DNA of 64,000 bases from an uncultured Opitutaceae bacterium (GCA_951813085.1 OX638348.1:558001-622000); one strand, 5' to 3'. Positions 40,585 through 52,052 are shown, numbered from the stretch's first letter. Made by a program: numbers and translations. The notes: generated by a model not told the origin, from the letters alone.

Positions 40585-42174
40585 ATGAAGTTCTACCCTG
40601 CGATCCTACTATCCCTATTGTTAAGTTCTAGCGTTGTTGCCGATGAACGCCCAAATATCCTCTTCGCGTTTGCGGACGACTGGGGACACTATGCCAGCGC
40701 TTATGCGCGCTTGGAGAGCGAGGCAGGGCCGAATTCGGTGGTGATGACGCCGAATTTCGATCGTATCGCAGACCAGGGCGCGTTGTTTACCAATGCATTT
40801 GTGAATTCGCCATCGTGCACGCCTTGCAGGAGTTCCTTGCTCTCTGGCCAGTATTTCTTTCGAACCGGTCAAGCGGCGATTCTGCAAGGAGCAGTATGGG
40901 ATGAATCAATACCGTCCTTCCCCTTGCTGCTTCGCGATGCAGGTTACCATATCGGGCAGACCTACAAGGTGTGGTCGCCTGGGTCAGTTCGGGACGCCCC
41001 GTTTGGAGGGCGCGACTACGAATACGAGTCGGCCGGTAGTCGCTTCAATCGATTTTCCCAGCACGTGACCGCGTCGATGGACAAAGGCGCGTCGTTGCTA
41101 GAGGCGAAGCGCGAGCTCTATGACGAGGTCTTGGGGAATTTCGAAAGCTTTCTGGATGCGCGCCCAAGTGACGCACCGTTTTGCTATTGGTTTGGACCCA
41201 CAAATGTGCATCGAAAATGGACTCGAGGCTCGGGTAAGACGCTTTGGGGATTGGACCCGGATGATCTTAAGGGGAAGCTCCCTGCATTTCTGCCTGACGT
41301 GCATACAGTTCGCGAAGATATGGTGGATTATCTTGGCGAAGTGATGGCCTTCGATTCCGCTTTAGGCCTTCTGCTGGATCGCTTAGCTCTTGCGGGTGAG
41401 CTGGACAATACAATCGTCGTGGTAAGTGGGGATCACGGCATCCCTGGGTTCACGCATTCAAAAACCGACCTCTACGACTCGGGCACCCATGTCGCTCTGA
41501 CAATTCGGTGGCCGGGCAAGGGAGGCGCTGGTCGAGTGATTACGGACTTCGTGAATTTGATGGATCTCGCACCTACATTTTTGGAGGCTGGAAACGTATC
41601 CATCCCAGATGTGATGACGGGACGAAGCTTGGTCGATGTTCTGGATTCGAGCCAAGAAGGGCGAGTTGACAGTAGCCGTAGCTATGTTGTGACGGGTCGT
41701 GAGCGGCATGTGGCTATGTCTCGCGAGGGAAGGCTTCCGTATCCGCATCGCGCCCTGCGGACAGATGACTTTCTGTATATTCGAAACTTCAAGCCTGATC
41801 GATATCCCGGAGGGGACCCGCTACCGCCCAAGAACGGGGACACTCATAGCGAGCATGCATTGACGGAAAACACGTTCATTACCTATGCGGATATCGACGC
41901 GGGTCCTACCAAGGCATGGCTTGTCCTGAATGGGGAAACCGAATACGGAAAGAAATACTACGATTGGGCCTTTGGGCGACGTCCAGGCGAGGAGTTGTAC
42001 GACTTGAACAAGGACCCTGATCAAGTCGTGAATTTAGCGAGCGATCCCTGGTATGGTGAGAAGCGTGATGAATTGAGAACGCGACTATTGGAGATTCTTG
42101 AGGAGAACGGCGATCCGCGCGTATTGGGAGATGGATCTACGTTCGACAAGGTGCCGTACACAGTAGATTTTTAG
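40585..42174 (+). CDS. Exported S1 sulfatase with CTPCR motif
   Basis: Sulfatase of 529 aa with signal peptide [16 protein letters not shown]. Motifs: ADDWGHYA (about 30-37), nucleophile CTPCR (Cys78, with a second Cys81), YKVWSPG at the place of GKWH, TNVHRKW and [20 protein letters not shown]. The second Cys three residues after the modified one is unusual but found in a distinct S1 subgroup. The GKWH replacement by YKVWSPG also marks it as divergent. The end has the usual [15 protein letters not shown]. The preceding 190 bp hold the repeat at 40470. Substrate unknown. Confidence 0.87.
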   Translation: MKFYPAILLSLLLSSSVVADERPNILFAFADDWGHYASAYARLESEAGPNSVVMTPNFDRIADQGALFTNAFVNSPSCTPCRSSLLSGQYFFRTGQAAILQGAVWDESIPSFPLLLRDAGYHIGQTYKVWSPGSVRDAPFGGRDYEYESAGSRFNRFSQHVTASMDKGASLLEAKRELYDEVLGNFESFLDARPSDAPFCYWFGPTNVHRKWTRGSGKTLWGLDPDDLKGKLPAFLPDVHTVREDMVDYLGEVMAFDSALGLLLDRLALAGELDNTIVVVSGDHGIPGFTHSKTDLYDSGTHVALTIRWPGKGGAGRVITDFVNLMDLAPTFLEAGNVSIPDVMTGRSLVDVLDSSQEGRVDSSRSYVVTGRERHVAMSREGRLPYPHRALRTDDFLYIRNFKPDRYPGGDPLPPKNGDTHSEHALTENTFITYADIDAGPTKAWLVLNGETEYGKKYYDWAFGRRPGEELYDLNKDPDQVVNLASDPWYGEKRDELRTRLLEILEENGDPRVLGDGSTFDKVPYTVDF

Positions 42175-42200
42175 ACTTGGATCTTCTTCGGATTATATTG

Positions 42201-42228
42201 CCGCGGTGCTCGAGCCGCGACCTAAAGA
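42201..42228. repeat. REP-like palindrome, second copy
   Basis: CCGCGG, an 8-nt spacer, then CCGCGA (5/6 pairing), in the 60-bp gap between a convergent sulfatase and a HEAT-like gene. Minus strand 42215-42228 shares 12/14 bases with 13937-13950. It may also work as a transcript 3' hairpin. Confidence 0.35.
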
Positions 42229-42233
42229 ATGAG

Positions 42234-42746
42234 CTATGGTAACTTTATATTCCGAATGCGGGCTCGAATGGATGGAGCTTCTCTTTGCTGAGCTTGCTCG
42301 AAGCGCTGCTTGGTTTCAGCCAGGAACTGTGGATTTCGCTGAGCGATAAGCCCGAGGGCGTTGTAGGCCCATGCGCGTACAAATGTATTCCGGTCCGAGA
42401 TCAGTTCTCGCGCTGTTGCGTAAAGTGGCTCGTGGCACGATGGCGGAATTTCAATGTGGTTTAGAATTTGCAGAAGGTGGAGCCGAGCATCTATTTCAGT
42501 GGATTCTCTGAGCCATTGAAGCACCTTCTTGCAGAGTGAGCCATCGGATTCCAATCCAAGTTCCAGAAGATTCTTTAGTATCCAAGTGCCTCCTACGTGA
42601 GCATGTGCTTCATTGGACTCAATGATTGATAGGGTGACTTCGAGCGCATCTGGTTGAATCGCGAGCTCCTCGGCGATTTCTTGAAATGGAGCCACGCGTT
42701 TTCCATCGTAGGAATTGAGTTTCTTATATATAGATTCGCTTAACAT
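42234..42746 (-). CDS. Small HEAT-repeat-like protein
   Basis: Protein of 170 aa, entirely helical in appearance, without signal peptide. The N-terminal part (IYKKLNSYDGKRVAPFQEIA) resembles a small winged or helical cap. The rest has two or three HEAT-like units, for example ARLHLLQILNHIE and RNTFVRAWAYNALGLIAQRN. HEAT units are protein-binding scaffolds; no catalytic residue is seen. It starts 24 bp after the uvrA stop on the same strand, so it is likely co-transcribed with uvrA. A role in repair is only an inference from position. Confidence 0.7.
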   Translation of the reverse strand: MLSESIYKKLNSYDGKRVAPFQEIAEELAIQPDALEVTLSIIESNEAHAHVGGTWILKNLLELGLESDGSLCKKVLQWLRESTEIDARLHLLQILNHIEIPPSCHEPLYATARELISDRNTFVRAWAYNALGLIAQRNPQFLAETKQRFEQAQQREAPSIRARIRNIKLP

Positions 42747-42770
42747 CTTTGGCTGCGTTCGCGAAGATTG

Positions 42771-45700
42771 CTACAGCTTCGGAGTCAAATATTCGGCGGT
42801 GATGCTTCGCTTGGATTTGGCTAAGTTCTTGAGGGTTCCTTGGAAGAGTATTTTACCCCCTTTGGGGCCACCTTGAGGCCCGATCTCCACGAGGTAGTCC
42901 GCTTCGGCGAGGAGATCCAAGTGATGCTCGATAACCACGACGGTATGACCTTGGTTGACGAGCTTTTGCAGGAGCCGTATCAGTTTTTCGCAGTCGCTCA
43001 GATGCAGACCAATGGTGGGCTCTTCCAAGATATAGAGATTGGTTCGCTTTATGCCTCGGCTTCGTTCCGTGTAGTTTTGCAAACCTTTGGCCAGCTCCGT
43101 TACCAGCTTCAGTCGCTGGGCTTCCCCGCCTGAGAGAGTGGGGCTGCTTTGTCCGAGCGTCAGGTAGCCGAGTCCGGTTTCTACCATTAGCTGCATGATT
43201 TCACCAAGCTGGGAATGGAAACTGAAGAATTCTGCTGCCTCGTCGAAGGTCATGCTCAGGACATCGGCGATATTCTTTCCTTTCCAGTGGAGATCAAGGA
43301 GCTCGGTTCCGTATCGAGAGCCATTGCAATCGTCGCATACCACATAGGTGTCGGGCATGAAGCTCATTTCCAGTTTAACGCGACCTGCGCCTGAGCAGGT
43401 ATCGCAACGTCCGTGAGGCGTATTGAATGAGAATCGTCCAGGCTTGTAGCCACGCATTTTCGATTCGGGAAGATTGGAAAAGAACAGTCGTATGATATCG
43501 AATACGCCGAGGTAGGTGGCAGGATTGGAGCGAGGTGTTTTTCCAATCGGTGATTGATCCACCTCAATGACGGAGCGAAAGGCGTGGGCGCCGGTGAGCG
43601 TATCGAATAGGACGTTGCCTTCCTCGCCTTCGATCGCTTTTCCCTTTTCGGCGAATTGTCCCCCCGTGACGGTCTTTTTCTTGGCTTTGATCGAGTAGGC
43701 TGCGGCACGCCCGAGCAGATCCCTGACCATTGAGGACTTTCCAGCCCCAGAAGCGCCGCATATCATGGTCAGTCGCTGGTGCGGGACTTTGAGCGACTGG
43801 TTCTTTAGGTTGCGGAATCGCGTTCCTTTCAACTCAATCCACGAGTCTGCATCTTGCGCGGATCGCGGCAGTGGGCGGTAGGAGCCATTAAGCGGGTGGG
43901 GGATGCCTTTTTTCAAGAAAGCCCCGGTCAAGGATTGGCGATTGCGCTTGAGCTGACTCAGGGTCCCTTCCGCGATGAGTTCTCCTCCCTGAGTGCCCGC
44001 TCCGGGTCCCAGATCGATTATCCGGTCCGCGTGCTCCATCATGGCATCATCGTGCTCAACTACCAGCAGCGTATTTCCCTTTTCGCGCAAGCGCTTGAGA
44101 GTCTCGATAAGGCGATCGCTGTCGCGGGCATGCAGTCCAATGCTCGGCTCATCGAGTACGTAGAGGACGCCTGCTAGGTTGGAGCCGAGCTGCGCGGCCA
44201 GGCGAATTCGTTGCGCTTCGCCCCCGGATAGGGTTTGCGTGGCTCGATCCATTGAAAGGTATTCGAGGCCGACTTTATCCATAAACTGGAGACGCTCTCG
44301 AATTTGATCTACGATATCTCGTGCAATGATGCGGCCGCGGGGGTCGAGCCTTAGTTTTTCGAGCGTGGTCAGAAGGGCATGAGGCGTCTTGGCGAGCAAT
44401 TGCGGCAATGAAATTTTCGCTTTCCCTTTTAGCGGGAGGAAAACATTGCGGCTGATTCGATTGAGCCGTTCACCTTTGCAATCGGGACAGATGATTATCT
44501 CGTCTTCGTCGTCCTCCGCGGAATCGGCTCCAATTGATTTGGCGAGAAGCTCATCCTCTTCCAGCCGTTCGCGCATCCAGGGATAGAGTCGCCTATGGCC
44601 CCGACAGGTCGGGCACCACCCTTTGTGCGAATTGAATGAAAAATCCTTCGGATCGAGCTCTGGCAAGGCTTCGCCGGTGGCGGCATCCATTCGGCGTGTC
44701 GATAGCCATGAGAGAACGCTATCGTCATCGTTGAGAATGAGTGCCGTTCCACGGCCGCGGCCTAAGGCTTCTTTAAGAGCGTCCTCTACTTTAGGAAGGG
44801 ATCGCGCAATCGGTTTCAAGTCGGCGATCACTACCTCGATATTGTGCTCCTTGTAGCGATCGAGCTTCTCGAAATCCTCGGTGAATATCACCTCCCCGTC
44901 GACGCGCATCATTTCATATTCGTGATCGGCTATCCAATTGGCGATGGGTTGATGGTGCCCTTTGCGATTGCGAATAAGGGGGGTGCAAAGCAGGAGGTGT
45001 TCCGAACGTTTTGCATCTTTACTTCGCAGAATGCTCCGCACTCGCTTGATAAGCTCGTCCTGAGATTGCGAAAGCAACGGATCCCCCGTATCCGGATTAT
45101 GGGGGACGCCAAGTCGAGAAAAGAGAAGCCGCAAGTACTGAGCAACTTCCGTAATGGTAGCTACGGTGGATTTTCGGCTTCCGCGAGTGACCCGTTGTTC
45201 GATCGCTACGGTTGGCTGAATGCCAGAGAGCTGATCAAGGTCGGGTCGAGGCAACTGCTCCACGAATTGGCGCGCGTAGGGCGACATCGATTCCATGAAG
45301 CGTCGTTGACCTTCACCGAATACGATATCGAACGCCAAGGTCGACTTCCCCGAGCCAGATATTCCTGTCACGACTGATAGCTCGTAGTGCGGAATGGATA
45401 CATCGATGTTTTTAAGATTGTGTTCCCTGGCCCCGGAAATGGTTAAATTCGTGACTTCTGGCTTGGAGCTCGAGAGGTCTTCACCGTAGGGATGAGCGGA
45501 CTCGGCAGCCATTGGGAATGAAGCGGGCTCTTCGAGCGCTTGATTCAAATATTTCCCGGTTTCGGTGGTTGCGGCGTTTGCGCAGGCGGAGGGGGGACCT
45601 TGAAATACAATTTTTCCTCCATCGTCGCCTGCCTCGGGACCGAGCTCTATAATCCAGTCAGCAGACTTTAGGACATCGAGATTGTGTTCTATCACGATTA

Positions 45701-48434
45701 GACTGTGACCGCTATCGACAATTTGCTGCAGGACGGCAAGGAGACGCTTCACATCGTGCTTGTGGAGACCGGTTGTGGGCTCGTCTAGGAGAATGAGGCT
45801 GGATAGACTGTCGTTGTCCGAGGAAGCGGACGTCTTTTGGGCAGTTAAGTACTTGACGAGCTTAAGGCGTTGAGACTCGCCGCCAGAGAGCGTGTTGAGA
45901 GGTTGCCCCATTTTTAGGTAGCCGAGCCCGACCTGTTCGAGTGCCTTGAGCTTGTCGTCGATTTTTGGGTACTCTTGAAAAAGATGGATCGCTTGGGTGA
46001 TTGTGAGTTCTAGAATATCCGCGATCGATTGATTCTGAAACTTGATTTCAAGAAGTCCTGCCTTGAAGCGTCTCGCATTGCAATGAGGGCAAGGGACGAA
46101 GACGTCGCTCAGGAATTGCATCTCGACCTTTTCATATCCCAATCCCTTGCAGGAATCGCATCGCCCGTCGCCTGCATTGAAAGAAAAGCTGGATGCCGTG
46201 TAGCCTTCGGCTTTAGCATCGGGAAGGTTTCCGAAGATTTTTCGAATCGAATCCCATGCGTTGACGAATACGGCAGGATTGGAGCGTGGCGTTCGGCTAA
46301 CCGGCGCCTGGTCCACCATTACGATCTCTCCGAATTCGATATCGCTGACGAGGCTTTTCAGGGATGCGGGATCTTCTGCGAGCTTGCCGCTTTTTGTCTG
46401 CAGGTTTTGATAGAGCGCATTGTTGAGTAACGTGCTCTTGCCGGACCCGGAAACTCCGCTGAGGCAAACGAAACGATGCAATGGAATCGTTGCATCCAAA
46501 TTATCGATATTGTGCTTTGTCGCCCCTTTGATTTTTATGCGTGGAGATGCCGCGCTCCGTCGTTTCAGATTGAAGGGGCGGATGGCTGCGGGTGGGTCTA
46601 TTGACAGGTCGCCGGAGAGATACTGGCCTGTAATGCTCTCGTTGCAGCGAAGGAGCGCTTGGCCATCGCCCTGGAATACGATTTTACCCCCATTGGCTCC
46701 GGGCTCGGGTCCAATTTCTATGACGTGGTCCGCTGCCAGAATCATGGCGTCATCGTGCTCGACTACCACTACGGTATTGCCCGCGCGTGTTAGCGTGCGG
46801 ACGATTTGAATAAGGCGGTCAATATCGCGAGCGTGAAGCCCAACGGAGGGTTCGTCCAAGACGAATAGCGTATCTACCAGCGATGTGCCAAGACAGGAAG
46901 TCAGCGTGACGCGCTCGACTTCGCCACCGCTGAGCGTTCGAGCAGGTCGGTTCAAGGTGAGGTATCCCAATCCGACGTGATTCAGGTAGCGCAAGCGTGA
47001 AAGAATGGCATCTAGAGCGAGATCTACCTGGGCCGCATTGGGGGCGGTCGAATTTCGACTGGAAGTTGTAGACGTGGCAGCGGATTGGGATACGAGCGTA
47101 TAGAGCTCGCTTATGGGAAGCTCGTAAAGATCGGGTAGCCGATAGCCGTTCCAGAGCCAGCACAACGCCTCCGGCTGAAGCCGTGTCCCATCGCAATTTG
47201 GGCATTTGACGTAGGCGCGATAGCGCGAAAGGAAGATGCGGACGTGCATCTTGTAGGTATTCTTTTCGAGCCAATTGAAGAAGCCCTTGACTCCATACCA
47301 TGAATTTCCGTCCCAATCTTCAGAATCGCGTTTCTTGCGGAAATCCGGCTCGCCATTTATGACGATACTTTGATGCGCTTTGGATAGCTCATTGAAGGGA
47401 GTGGTCGTTGATATTTTGAGTCGTTTGCACGCACGTTGGAGATCTTTTTTGCTCTCTCCGTATACTTGACCTTCGAAGGGGCGGATGAGGCCATCGGCGA
47501 TGCTTCGATTCGTATCCGGAATTGCGAGACGGTAATCGATTTCTATGACGCGCCCAAAGCCGCGGCACTCTGGACAGGCGCCGATGGGAGAATTGAACGA
47601 AAAGAGCGCTGGAATCGCAGGTCGATAGCGCTTGCCAGTTTCGCTGGAATGCAGCCCGCTGGAAAAATGATCGAGAACGCGGGCGTCGCTGTCGAAAAGA
47701 ACCAGTTCGCCCTGGCCGAATTCGAGCGCAGTTTCGGCGGCTTCCAGGAATCGTCCGCTGTTTCTGGATTCAAGACGTACCCGGTCTTGTATGACGTATG
47801 CGAGGGCGCTTTTCTTCCGTTTAGCGAGCGCTTTGATCGCCTTGTCATCATCCACTCTGAAGATGTCGTTCTTATCGGTGATGAAGCGAGAGTAGCCCTG
47901 CGCCTTTACGTTCTCGAAAATTTCAACCCAGTCGAGCGCTTCGGGTCGCCGAATTTCGAACGCGACAATAGCGGTTTCCGAGGGCCAGCGCTTGAGGGAT
48001 TTTTGCCAAATTGTTTTTGGGTTATCATCGTGAATCGGCTTTCCGGATACGGGATCGAAGAGAGCGGATACGCGACTGAACCAGACTTTGAAGAAGTCGG
48101 TAAGCTCGGTCATGGTTCCAACGGTGGAGCGGGACGTCTTGATCGTGTTCTTTTGCTCGATGGCGATCGAAGGGCGCACGTTTTCCGCTTCGTCCAGATC
48201 CGGTTTCTCAAGCAAGTCGAGGAACTGGCGCGTATAGGCGCTGAATGTTTCGACATAGCGCCGCTGGCCTTCCGCATGAAGCGTTTCGAATACGAGCGAC
48301 GACTTGCCTGCGCCGGATAGCCCGGTCACAGCAATGTATTTCCCAAGAGGGATGTCTATATCGATATTCTTGAGGTTGTTTTGGCGGACGCCTCTAAGGC
48401 GTATGGACGTTAGATCGGAAAGTGTTTTCGGCAT
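42771..48434 (-). CDS. uvrA: Tandem (double-length) excinuclease ABC subunit A
   Basis: Protein of 1887 aa, twice the usual ~950. It has four ABC ATPase units: Walker A motifs GLSGAGKSS (38-46), [18 protein letters not shown] and GASGAGKSS. The four signature motifs are [27 protein letters not shown] and LSGGEAQRL. There are CxxC zinc-module pairs in each half ([64 protein letters not shown]). So two complete UvrA proteins are fused end to end, as known in Chlamydiae and other PVC bacteria. The role is damage recognition in nucleotide excision repair, normally as a UvrA2 dimer with UvrB; the fusion supplies both protomers in one chain. No frameshift over 5.7 kb. Confidence 0.95.
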   Translation of the reverse strand: MPKTLSDLTSIRLRGVRQNNLKNIDIDIPLGKYIAVTGLSGAGKSSLVFETLHAEGQRRYVETFSAYTRQFLDLLEKPDLDEAENVRPSIAIEQKNTIKTSRSTVGTMTELTDFFKVWFSRVSALFDPVSGKPIHDDNPKTIWQKSLKRWPSETAIVAFEIRRPEALDWVEIFENVKAQGYSRFITDKNDIFRVDDDKAIKALAKRKKSALAYVIQDRVRLESRNSGRFLEAAETALEFGQGELVLFDSDARVLDHFSSGLHSSETGKRYRPAIPALFSFNSPIGACPECRGFGRVIEIDYRLAIPDTNRSIADGLIRPFEGQVYGESKKDLQRACKRLKISTTTPFNELSKAHQSIVINGEPDFRKKRDSEDWDGNSWYGVKGFFNWLEKNTYKMHVRIFLSRYRAYVKCPNCDGTRLQPEALCWLWNGYRLPDLYELPISELYTLVSQSAATSTTSSRNSTAPNAAQVDLALDAILSRLRYLNHVGLGYLTLNRPARTLSGGEVERVTLTSCLGTSLVDTLFVLDEPSVGLHARDIDRLIQIVRTLTRAGNTVVVVEHDDAMILAADHVIEIGPEPGANGGKIVFQGDGQALLRCNESITGQYLSGDLSIDPPAAIRPFNLKRRSAASPRIKIKGATKHNIDNLDATIPLHRFVCLSGVSGSGKSTLLNNALYQNLQTKSGKLAEDPASLKSLVSDIEFGEIVMVDQAPVSRTPRSNPAVFVNAWDSIRKIFGNLPDAKAEGYTASSFSFNAGDGRCDSCKGLGYEKVEMQFLSDVFVPCPHCNARRFKAGLLEIKFQNQSIADILELTITQAIHLFQEYPKIDDKLKALEQVGLGYLKMGQPLNTLSGGESQRLKLVKYLTAQKTSASSDNDSLSSLILLDEPTTGLHKHDVKRLLAVLQQIVDSGHSLIVIEHNLDVLKSADWIIELGPEAGDDGGKIVFQGPPSACANAATTETGKYLNQALEEPASFPMAAESAHPYGEDLSSSKPEVTNLTISGAREHNLKNIDVSIPHYELSVVTGISGSGKSTLAFDIVFGEGQRRFMESMSPYARQFVEQLPRPDLDQLSGIQPTVAIEQRVTRGSRKSTVATITEVAQYLRLLFSRLGVPHNPDTGDPLLSQSQDELIKRVRSILRSKDAKRSEHLLLCTPLIRNRKGHHQPIANWIADHEYEMMRVDGEVIFTEDFEKLDRYKEHNIEVVIADLKPIARSLPKVEDALKEALGRGRGTALILNDDDSVLSWLSTRRMDAATGEALPELDPKDFSFNSHKGWCPTCRGHRRLYPWMRERLEEDELLAKSIGADSAEDDEDEIIICPDCKGERLNRISRNVFLPLKGKAKISLPQLLAKTPHALLTTLEKLRLDPRGRIIARDIVDQIRERLQFMDKVGLEYLSMDRATQTLSGGEAQRIRLAAQLGSNLAGVLYVLDEPSIGLHARDSDRLIETLKRLREKGNTLLVVEHDDAMMEHADRIIDLGPGAGTQGGELIAEGTLSQLKRNRQSLTGAFLKKGIPHPLNGSYRPLPRSAQDADSWIELKGTRFRNLKNQSLKVPHQRLTMICGASGAGKSSMVRDLLGRAAAYSIKAKKKTVTGGQFAEKGKAIEGEEGNVLFDTLTGAHAFRSVIEVDQSPIGKTPRSNPATYLGVFDIIRLFFSNLPESKMRGYKPGRFSFNTPHGRCDTCSGAGRVKLEMSFMPDTYVVCDDCNGSRYGTELLDLHWKGKNIADVLSMTFDEAAEFFSFHSQLGEIMQLMVETGLGYLTLGQSSPTLSGGEAQRLKLVTELAKGLQNYTERSRGIKRTNLYILEEPTIGLHLSDCEKLIRLLQKLVNQGHTVVVIEHHLDLLAEADYLVEIGPQGGPKGGKILFQGTLKNLAKSKRSITAEYLTPKL

Positions 48435-48527
48435 TGAAACGGATCAGGCTCCGGTGGTCGGCCCTTGTCATCTTTGACGTTGGAAATTGCAGCGTTTGTG
48501 AATGGCGTGGAGTGTCAATGAAGCGAC

Positions 48528-49583
48528 CTAGATGAGCTTGTTGAAAAGGTTGATGTACGCATCCCGCTGCGCATCCGGAGAAAAGCTGGGTTGGGCATGG
48601 TCTCGCGCAGCCTGGGACATCTGCAGTCTCAGGTCGGGGGATTCGCATAGTTGGGCGAGCTTTTTCGTGAACGTGGTTTCGTCTTTGTGGGGTACGAGAA
48701 AACCGGAAGACTCGTTGATGAAGGTTTCTGCAACGCCGTCCACGTCGTAGGCGACTACCGGCAGACCGAAGGTTTGAGCTTCAACCAGAAAATTTGGGAG
48801 AGATTCTTTCGACGAGGCGTGGATCGCGATGTGGCTGCTCTCGTATAGACAGCTGGGGTCCGGGAGCAGACCTGGGAATTCGACCCGATCGGCGATACCC
48901 AAAGTGTCTGCTTCTCTGACGCATGCATCTAGTTCCGAGCCGTCGCCTGCGAGAGTGAGTCGCCAGTCTATGGATGACGGTAGCTTGCTGCAGATGCGTA
49001 AAAGTCGAATTTGCTTTTTCTCAGGCCGAAACATGCTGGCGCTAAGAAGCCGGATGGGTCCATTGCTGGCAGCGGGTTGACAATCTGACTTCGTTTTCCG
49101 GATACAGCCATTGTAGATGACAGTGGAGTCGTAGCGATCGATTCCGTACTGAGCTTTTATACGCGTTAACGCTTCATGGCTATTGAAGACGATGTGAGCC
49201 GCATGTTGAAGGGCTCGGCGTTGTAGCCAAGGGATCGTTTTTCCCGTGCGAAACGTTGCGACCCATTTATAGCTTCGATTGCGTCTGCAAAGCAGGCCTG
49301 CATGGCAATTGGCCATTCGTCCCATAGCGACCGCTACATCGATGGATAGGCGGCTCAGCAGCGCATCCAGTCCTGGAGCGAACCAGTCGGTCTTGAGGAT
49401 GCTTTGCGTGAGAAAGTGTGTGGTGAAACTGGACTCTTTGGCTTTGGCGTCGAGAACGCCGCCTCTTCGGAACACGATCAGGTGCGTTTCAACACCTGCC
49501 CTCGCTAGGCCCTCGGCGATGTGAAGGGTCTGGTTTTCGGTTCCGCCGTTGCGAAGGTAGTCTTGGATGAGGGCGATCCGCAT
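48528..49583 (-). CDS. GT4-type glycosyltransferase
   Basis: Protein of 351 aa with GT-B fold features. The N-terminal half starts MRIALIQDYLRNGGTENQ, the acceptor-side nucleotide of group-1 transferases with the GG-x-E loop. The C-terminal half has IRLLSASMFRPEKK, LAGDGSEL and NFLVEAQTFGLPVVAYDVDG, with the E-x7-like donor-sugar motif of GT4. It adds a sugar from a nucleotide donor to a cell-surface glycan or lipid; the acceptor is unknown. The start at 49583 is chosen over 49595 since MRIALIQ is the usual N-terminus. It lies upstream of uvrA on the same strand with 94 bp between. No transmembrane segment. Confidence 0.82.
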   Translation of the reverse strand: MRIALIQDYLRNGGTENQTLHIAEGLARAGVETHLIVFRRGGVLDAKAKESSFTTHFLTQSILKTDWFAPGLDALLSRLSIDVAVAMGRMANCHAGLLCRRNRSYKWVATFRTGKTIPWLQRRALQHAAHIVFNSHEALTRIKAQYGIDRYDSTVIYNGCIRKTKSDCQPAASNGPIRLLSASMFRPEKKQIRLLRICSKLPSSIDWRLTLAGDGSELDACVREADTLGIADRVEFPGLLPDPSCLYESSHIAIHASSKESLPNFLVEAQTFGLPVVAYDVDGVAETFINESSGFLVPHKDETTFTKKLAQLCESPDLRLQMSQAARDHAQPSFSPDAQRDAYINLFNKLI

Positions 49584-49730
49584 AAAGGAAGTCATTGAGT
49601 GGATTCGAAGAGGTAGGGCAAATGAATTAGCGTCCCGAGATCATGGAAGGGCGGCCCGTCCTGCGATCTCTTAAATAAGGGTTGGCAATGGAACGCTTGC
49701 GGGTATTGATGGGTCGTGTAGCGAATTGAG

Positions 49731-50201
49731 ATGGATTTATTTGTTAAAAGAGCGCTGGTGAGTGGGCTGGGAGTTTTTCTCGGGAGCTCGCTTTTGCCCG
49801 GAATCAGTTACGACGACTACGGTACCCTGGTGGTTGCGGTGCTGTTGCTCGGGATTTTTTCGGCAGTTCTGCGACCGTTGCTGGTCTTGTTCGCCCTGCC
49901 ATTCGTGGTGCTGACATTGGGAATCGGCCTGCTGGTCATCAATGCCCTGCTATACGCGTTCGTGGGCTATCTTGTGGAAGGATTCTATGTTGAGAGCTTC
50001 GGTTACGCATTCCTGGGGTCATTCATTATCACAATGCTCAACCTTTTCTTCAATGGGTGGATCAGCAAGTCGGATCCTCGCGCTCGCGTCTCGGTGAATG
50101 TTGGCCAACACGGCGAAAAGCAGGGCGACCCGAATGTAAGGAAGCAGACGTTTTCCGAAGGGCGCAAAATGCGTCATAACGATGACGTGATCGATATTTA
50201 A
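49731..50201 (+). CDS. Phage holin family 4-like small membrane protein
   Basis: Protein of 156 aa with four hydrophobic segments (about 6-25, 33-55, 57-80, 88-112) and a charged C-terminal tail with GEKQGDPNVRK. The pattern LRPLLVLFALPFVVLTLGIGLLVINALLYAFVG-like (positions about 45-78) is that of the PF04020 'phage holin IV' / DUF360 family, found in many bacteria without phage. It is not part of a prophage here. The function is unknown. It is divergent from the glycosyltransferase (148 bp apart) and upstream of lpdA by 105 bp. Confidence 0.78.
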   Translation: MDLFVKRALVSGLGVFLGSSLLPGISYDDYGTLVVAVLLLGIFSAVLRPLLVLFALPFVVLTLGIGLLVINALLYAFVGYLVEGFYVESFGYAFLGSFIITMLNLFFNGWISKSDPRARVSVNVGQHGEKQGDPNVRKQTFSEGRKMRHNDDVIDI

Positions 50202-50305
50202 GCGGGATAAGCGGAGATCTGGGGTCGCGTCACGTCATTGCTGATCATTGTCCTAGACATGTCTGAAGATGTCACCTACTGGGTGTGCGTTGACTTTTAA
50301 GAACG

Positions 50306-51700
50306 ATGTCTGAAGCAAAATACGATCTCATTGTAATTGGAGGAGGCCCTGGGGGCTATGCAGCGGCGATTCGGGCCGGGCAACTAGGGAAGAAAGTCGC
50401 TTGCGTGGAGATGGAGCGCGCGGGCGGAACCTGCTTGAACTGGGGCTGCATTCCAAGCAAGGCGCTGCTCAAGAGCGCTGAGCTGATGGCGAATCTGGCG
50501 AAGGCGGAAACGTTTGGGATATCGGTAGGCAACGTGGACTACGATTTCGGGAAAGTGATCGAGCGCTCTCGCGGCGTAGCGGACCAGATGGCGAAGGGAA
50601 TCGAATTTCTGTTCAAGAAGAACAAGGTAGACTATATCGTCGGAAAGGCCCAAGTCGCCGGCGCGGGTTCAGTGACATTGACTGAAGGAGATCGGAAAGG
50701 GGAGACCTTAGCGGCTGAAAATATTTTGATAGCGACCGGTTGCCGTGCGAAGCAATTGCCCTTCTTGCCCGTCGATGGCGAGCGGGTGATGACTTCAAGG
50801 GAAGCGCTGGTCATGAAGTCGCAACCCAAGTCCGTGGCGATCGTGGGCTCCGGCGCAATTGGGGTCGAATTCGCGTACTTCCTCAATGCGTTTGGCACTG
50901 AGGTGACAATCCTTGAGGTGATGCCTCAGCTAGTGTCGGTAGAGGATGAAGAGGTGGCCAAGGTGTTAGAACGCTCCTTCAAGAAGCAAAAGATAAAGAG
51001 CGAGCTGGGGATTGAGATTAAGGATGCGAAGATCGGCAAGAGTTCGGTCACGATCGACTACGAGAAAAAAGGGAAAGTGATCTCTTTGGAAGTCGACGCG
51101 GTCATTCAAGCTGTCGGAGTCCAGGCGAATTTGGAAGGCGCGTTGGGAGACGGCGTCGAGCTCGAATTGGATCGTGGTTTCATCGTGGTCGACGACCGTT
51201 ACCAGACGAATGTCGAAGGCGTGTATGCAGCTGGAGACATCATCGGCCCGCCGACCTTGGCGCATGTCGCTACCTACGAAGCGATCCAAGCTGTCAACGG
51301 AATGTTCAAGCATAGCGAGCCCAAGCGGGTTAAGAATTTCCCTGGATGTACCTATTGCCTGCCGCAGATCGCGAGCACGGGTCTTACGGAAAAGGCTGCT
51401 AAAGAACAAGAAATTGAATACAAGGTAGGGAAGTTTCCCTTCGTAGCATCGGGCAAGGCCGTGGCGGCCAACGCATCGGATGGCTTCGTGAAGGTGCTTA
51501 GCGCGCCCGATACCGGAGAGATTCTTGGGGCGCACATTATCGGGAACGATGCGACCGAGCTTATTGCGGAATACTGTCTCGCCATGGAAATGGAAGGCAC
51601 GATCGACGAGATCCACGGAACGATCCACGCTCACCCAACCCTGAGCGAGGCCCTCGCGGAAGCCGCGGCTGCGACCCACGACGAAGCGATCCATATCTAG
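50306..51700 (+). CDS. lpdA: Dihydrolipoyl dehydrogenase (E3)
   Basis: Flavoprotein of 464 aa. FAD-binding GGGPGG near 12-17; redox disulfide GGTCLNWGCIPSK (Cys43, Cys48); NAD-binding GSGAIGVEFA near 190; second FAD contact GVYAAGDI; and the C-terminal dimer-interface active-site HAHPTLSEA (His-Pro and Glu). Reoxidises dihydrolipoamide of pyruvate / 2-oxoglutarate dehydrogenase or the glycine cleavage system, passing electrons to NAD+ in the cytoplasm. The E1/E2 genes are not in the window. The start at 50306 has no strong Shine-Dalgarno. A 10-bp perfect palindrome AGACATGTCT lies upstream at 50255-50264. tRNA-Arg follows about 120 bp downstream. Confidence 0.95.
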   Translation: MSEAKYDLIVIGGGPGGYAAAIRAGQLGKKVACVEMERAGGTCLNWGCIPSKALLKSAELMANLAKAETFGISVGNVDYDFGKVIERSRGVADQMAKGIEFLFKKNKVDYIVGKAQVAGAGSVTLTEGDRKGETLAAENILIATGCRAKQLPFLPVDGERVMTSREALVMKSQPKSVAIVGSGAIGVEFAYFLNAFGTEVTILEVMPQLVSVEDEEVAKVLERSFKKQKIKSELGIEIKDAKIGKSSVTIDYEKKGKVISLEVDAVIQAVGVQANLEGALGDGVELELDRGFIVVDDRYQTNVEGVYAAGDIIGPPTLAHVATYEAIQAVNGMFKHSEPKRVKNFPGCTYCLPQIASTGLTEKAAKEQEIEYKVGKFPFVASGKAVAANASDGFVKVLSAPDTGEILGAHIIGNDATELIAEYCLAMEMEGTIDEIHGTIHAHPTLSEALAEAAAATHDEAIHI

Positions 51701-51818
51701 GTTTTTTAGTGGGCCTCTGTCGTGGCGCGGTTCGACCAATTTTGTAGCGCAATGGGTCGAAAATGAAGCTGGACATTGCTTGATCATGGAGGAAGATCTC
51801 GCCTTCTGAAATACGGAG

Positions 51819-51893
51819 GTCCCCGTAGTTCAATGGATAGAGCACCGGTTTCCGGAGCCGGTAACGTGGGTTCGAATCCCGCCGGGGGCACCA
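51819..51893 (+). tRNA. tRNA-Arg (anticodon CCG), CCA encoded
   Basis: A 75-nt cloverleaf. Acceptor GTCCCCG pairs with CGGGGGC (one G-T). D-stem GTTC/GAGC. Anticodon stem CCGGT/GCCGG with loop TTCCGGA, giving anticodon CCG for codon CGG. T-arm GTGGG / TTCGAAT / CCCGC, then discriminator A and encoded CCA (51891-51893). Confidence 0.93.
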
Positions 51894-52052
51894 CAAAGAC
51901 TTGGTGAGACCACGGTCTTGGAGAAAGACGTCTAGCGCTTGGCTGAGAAGCGGGATGAGAGCCCATGGGTTCGACGGAGCGAGCGCACGAGCGAAACGCT
52001 AGAATGGCTGCGGTTGCGTTTCTGTGGAAATTCCTCTTAGCTCCAGTAATCA

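Noticed and set aside
47436..48320. 294-codon open frame on the + strand
   Set aside because: Antisense to uvrA, which has full motif support.
49731..50201. Prophage remnant, from the phage-holin-like name of the protein
   Set aside because: The family is common in non-phage settings and no other phage gene is near.
50966..51787. 273-codon open frame on the minus strand
   Set aside because: Antisense to lpdA; no domain.
51561..51896. 111-codon minus-strand frame with RRDSNPRYRLRKP
   Set aside because: Well-known false gene produced by reading antisense through a tRNA; the tRNA-Arg here explains it.
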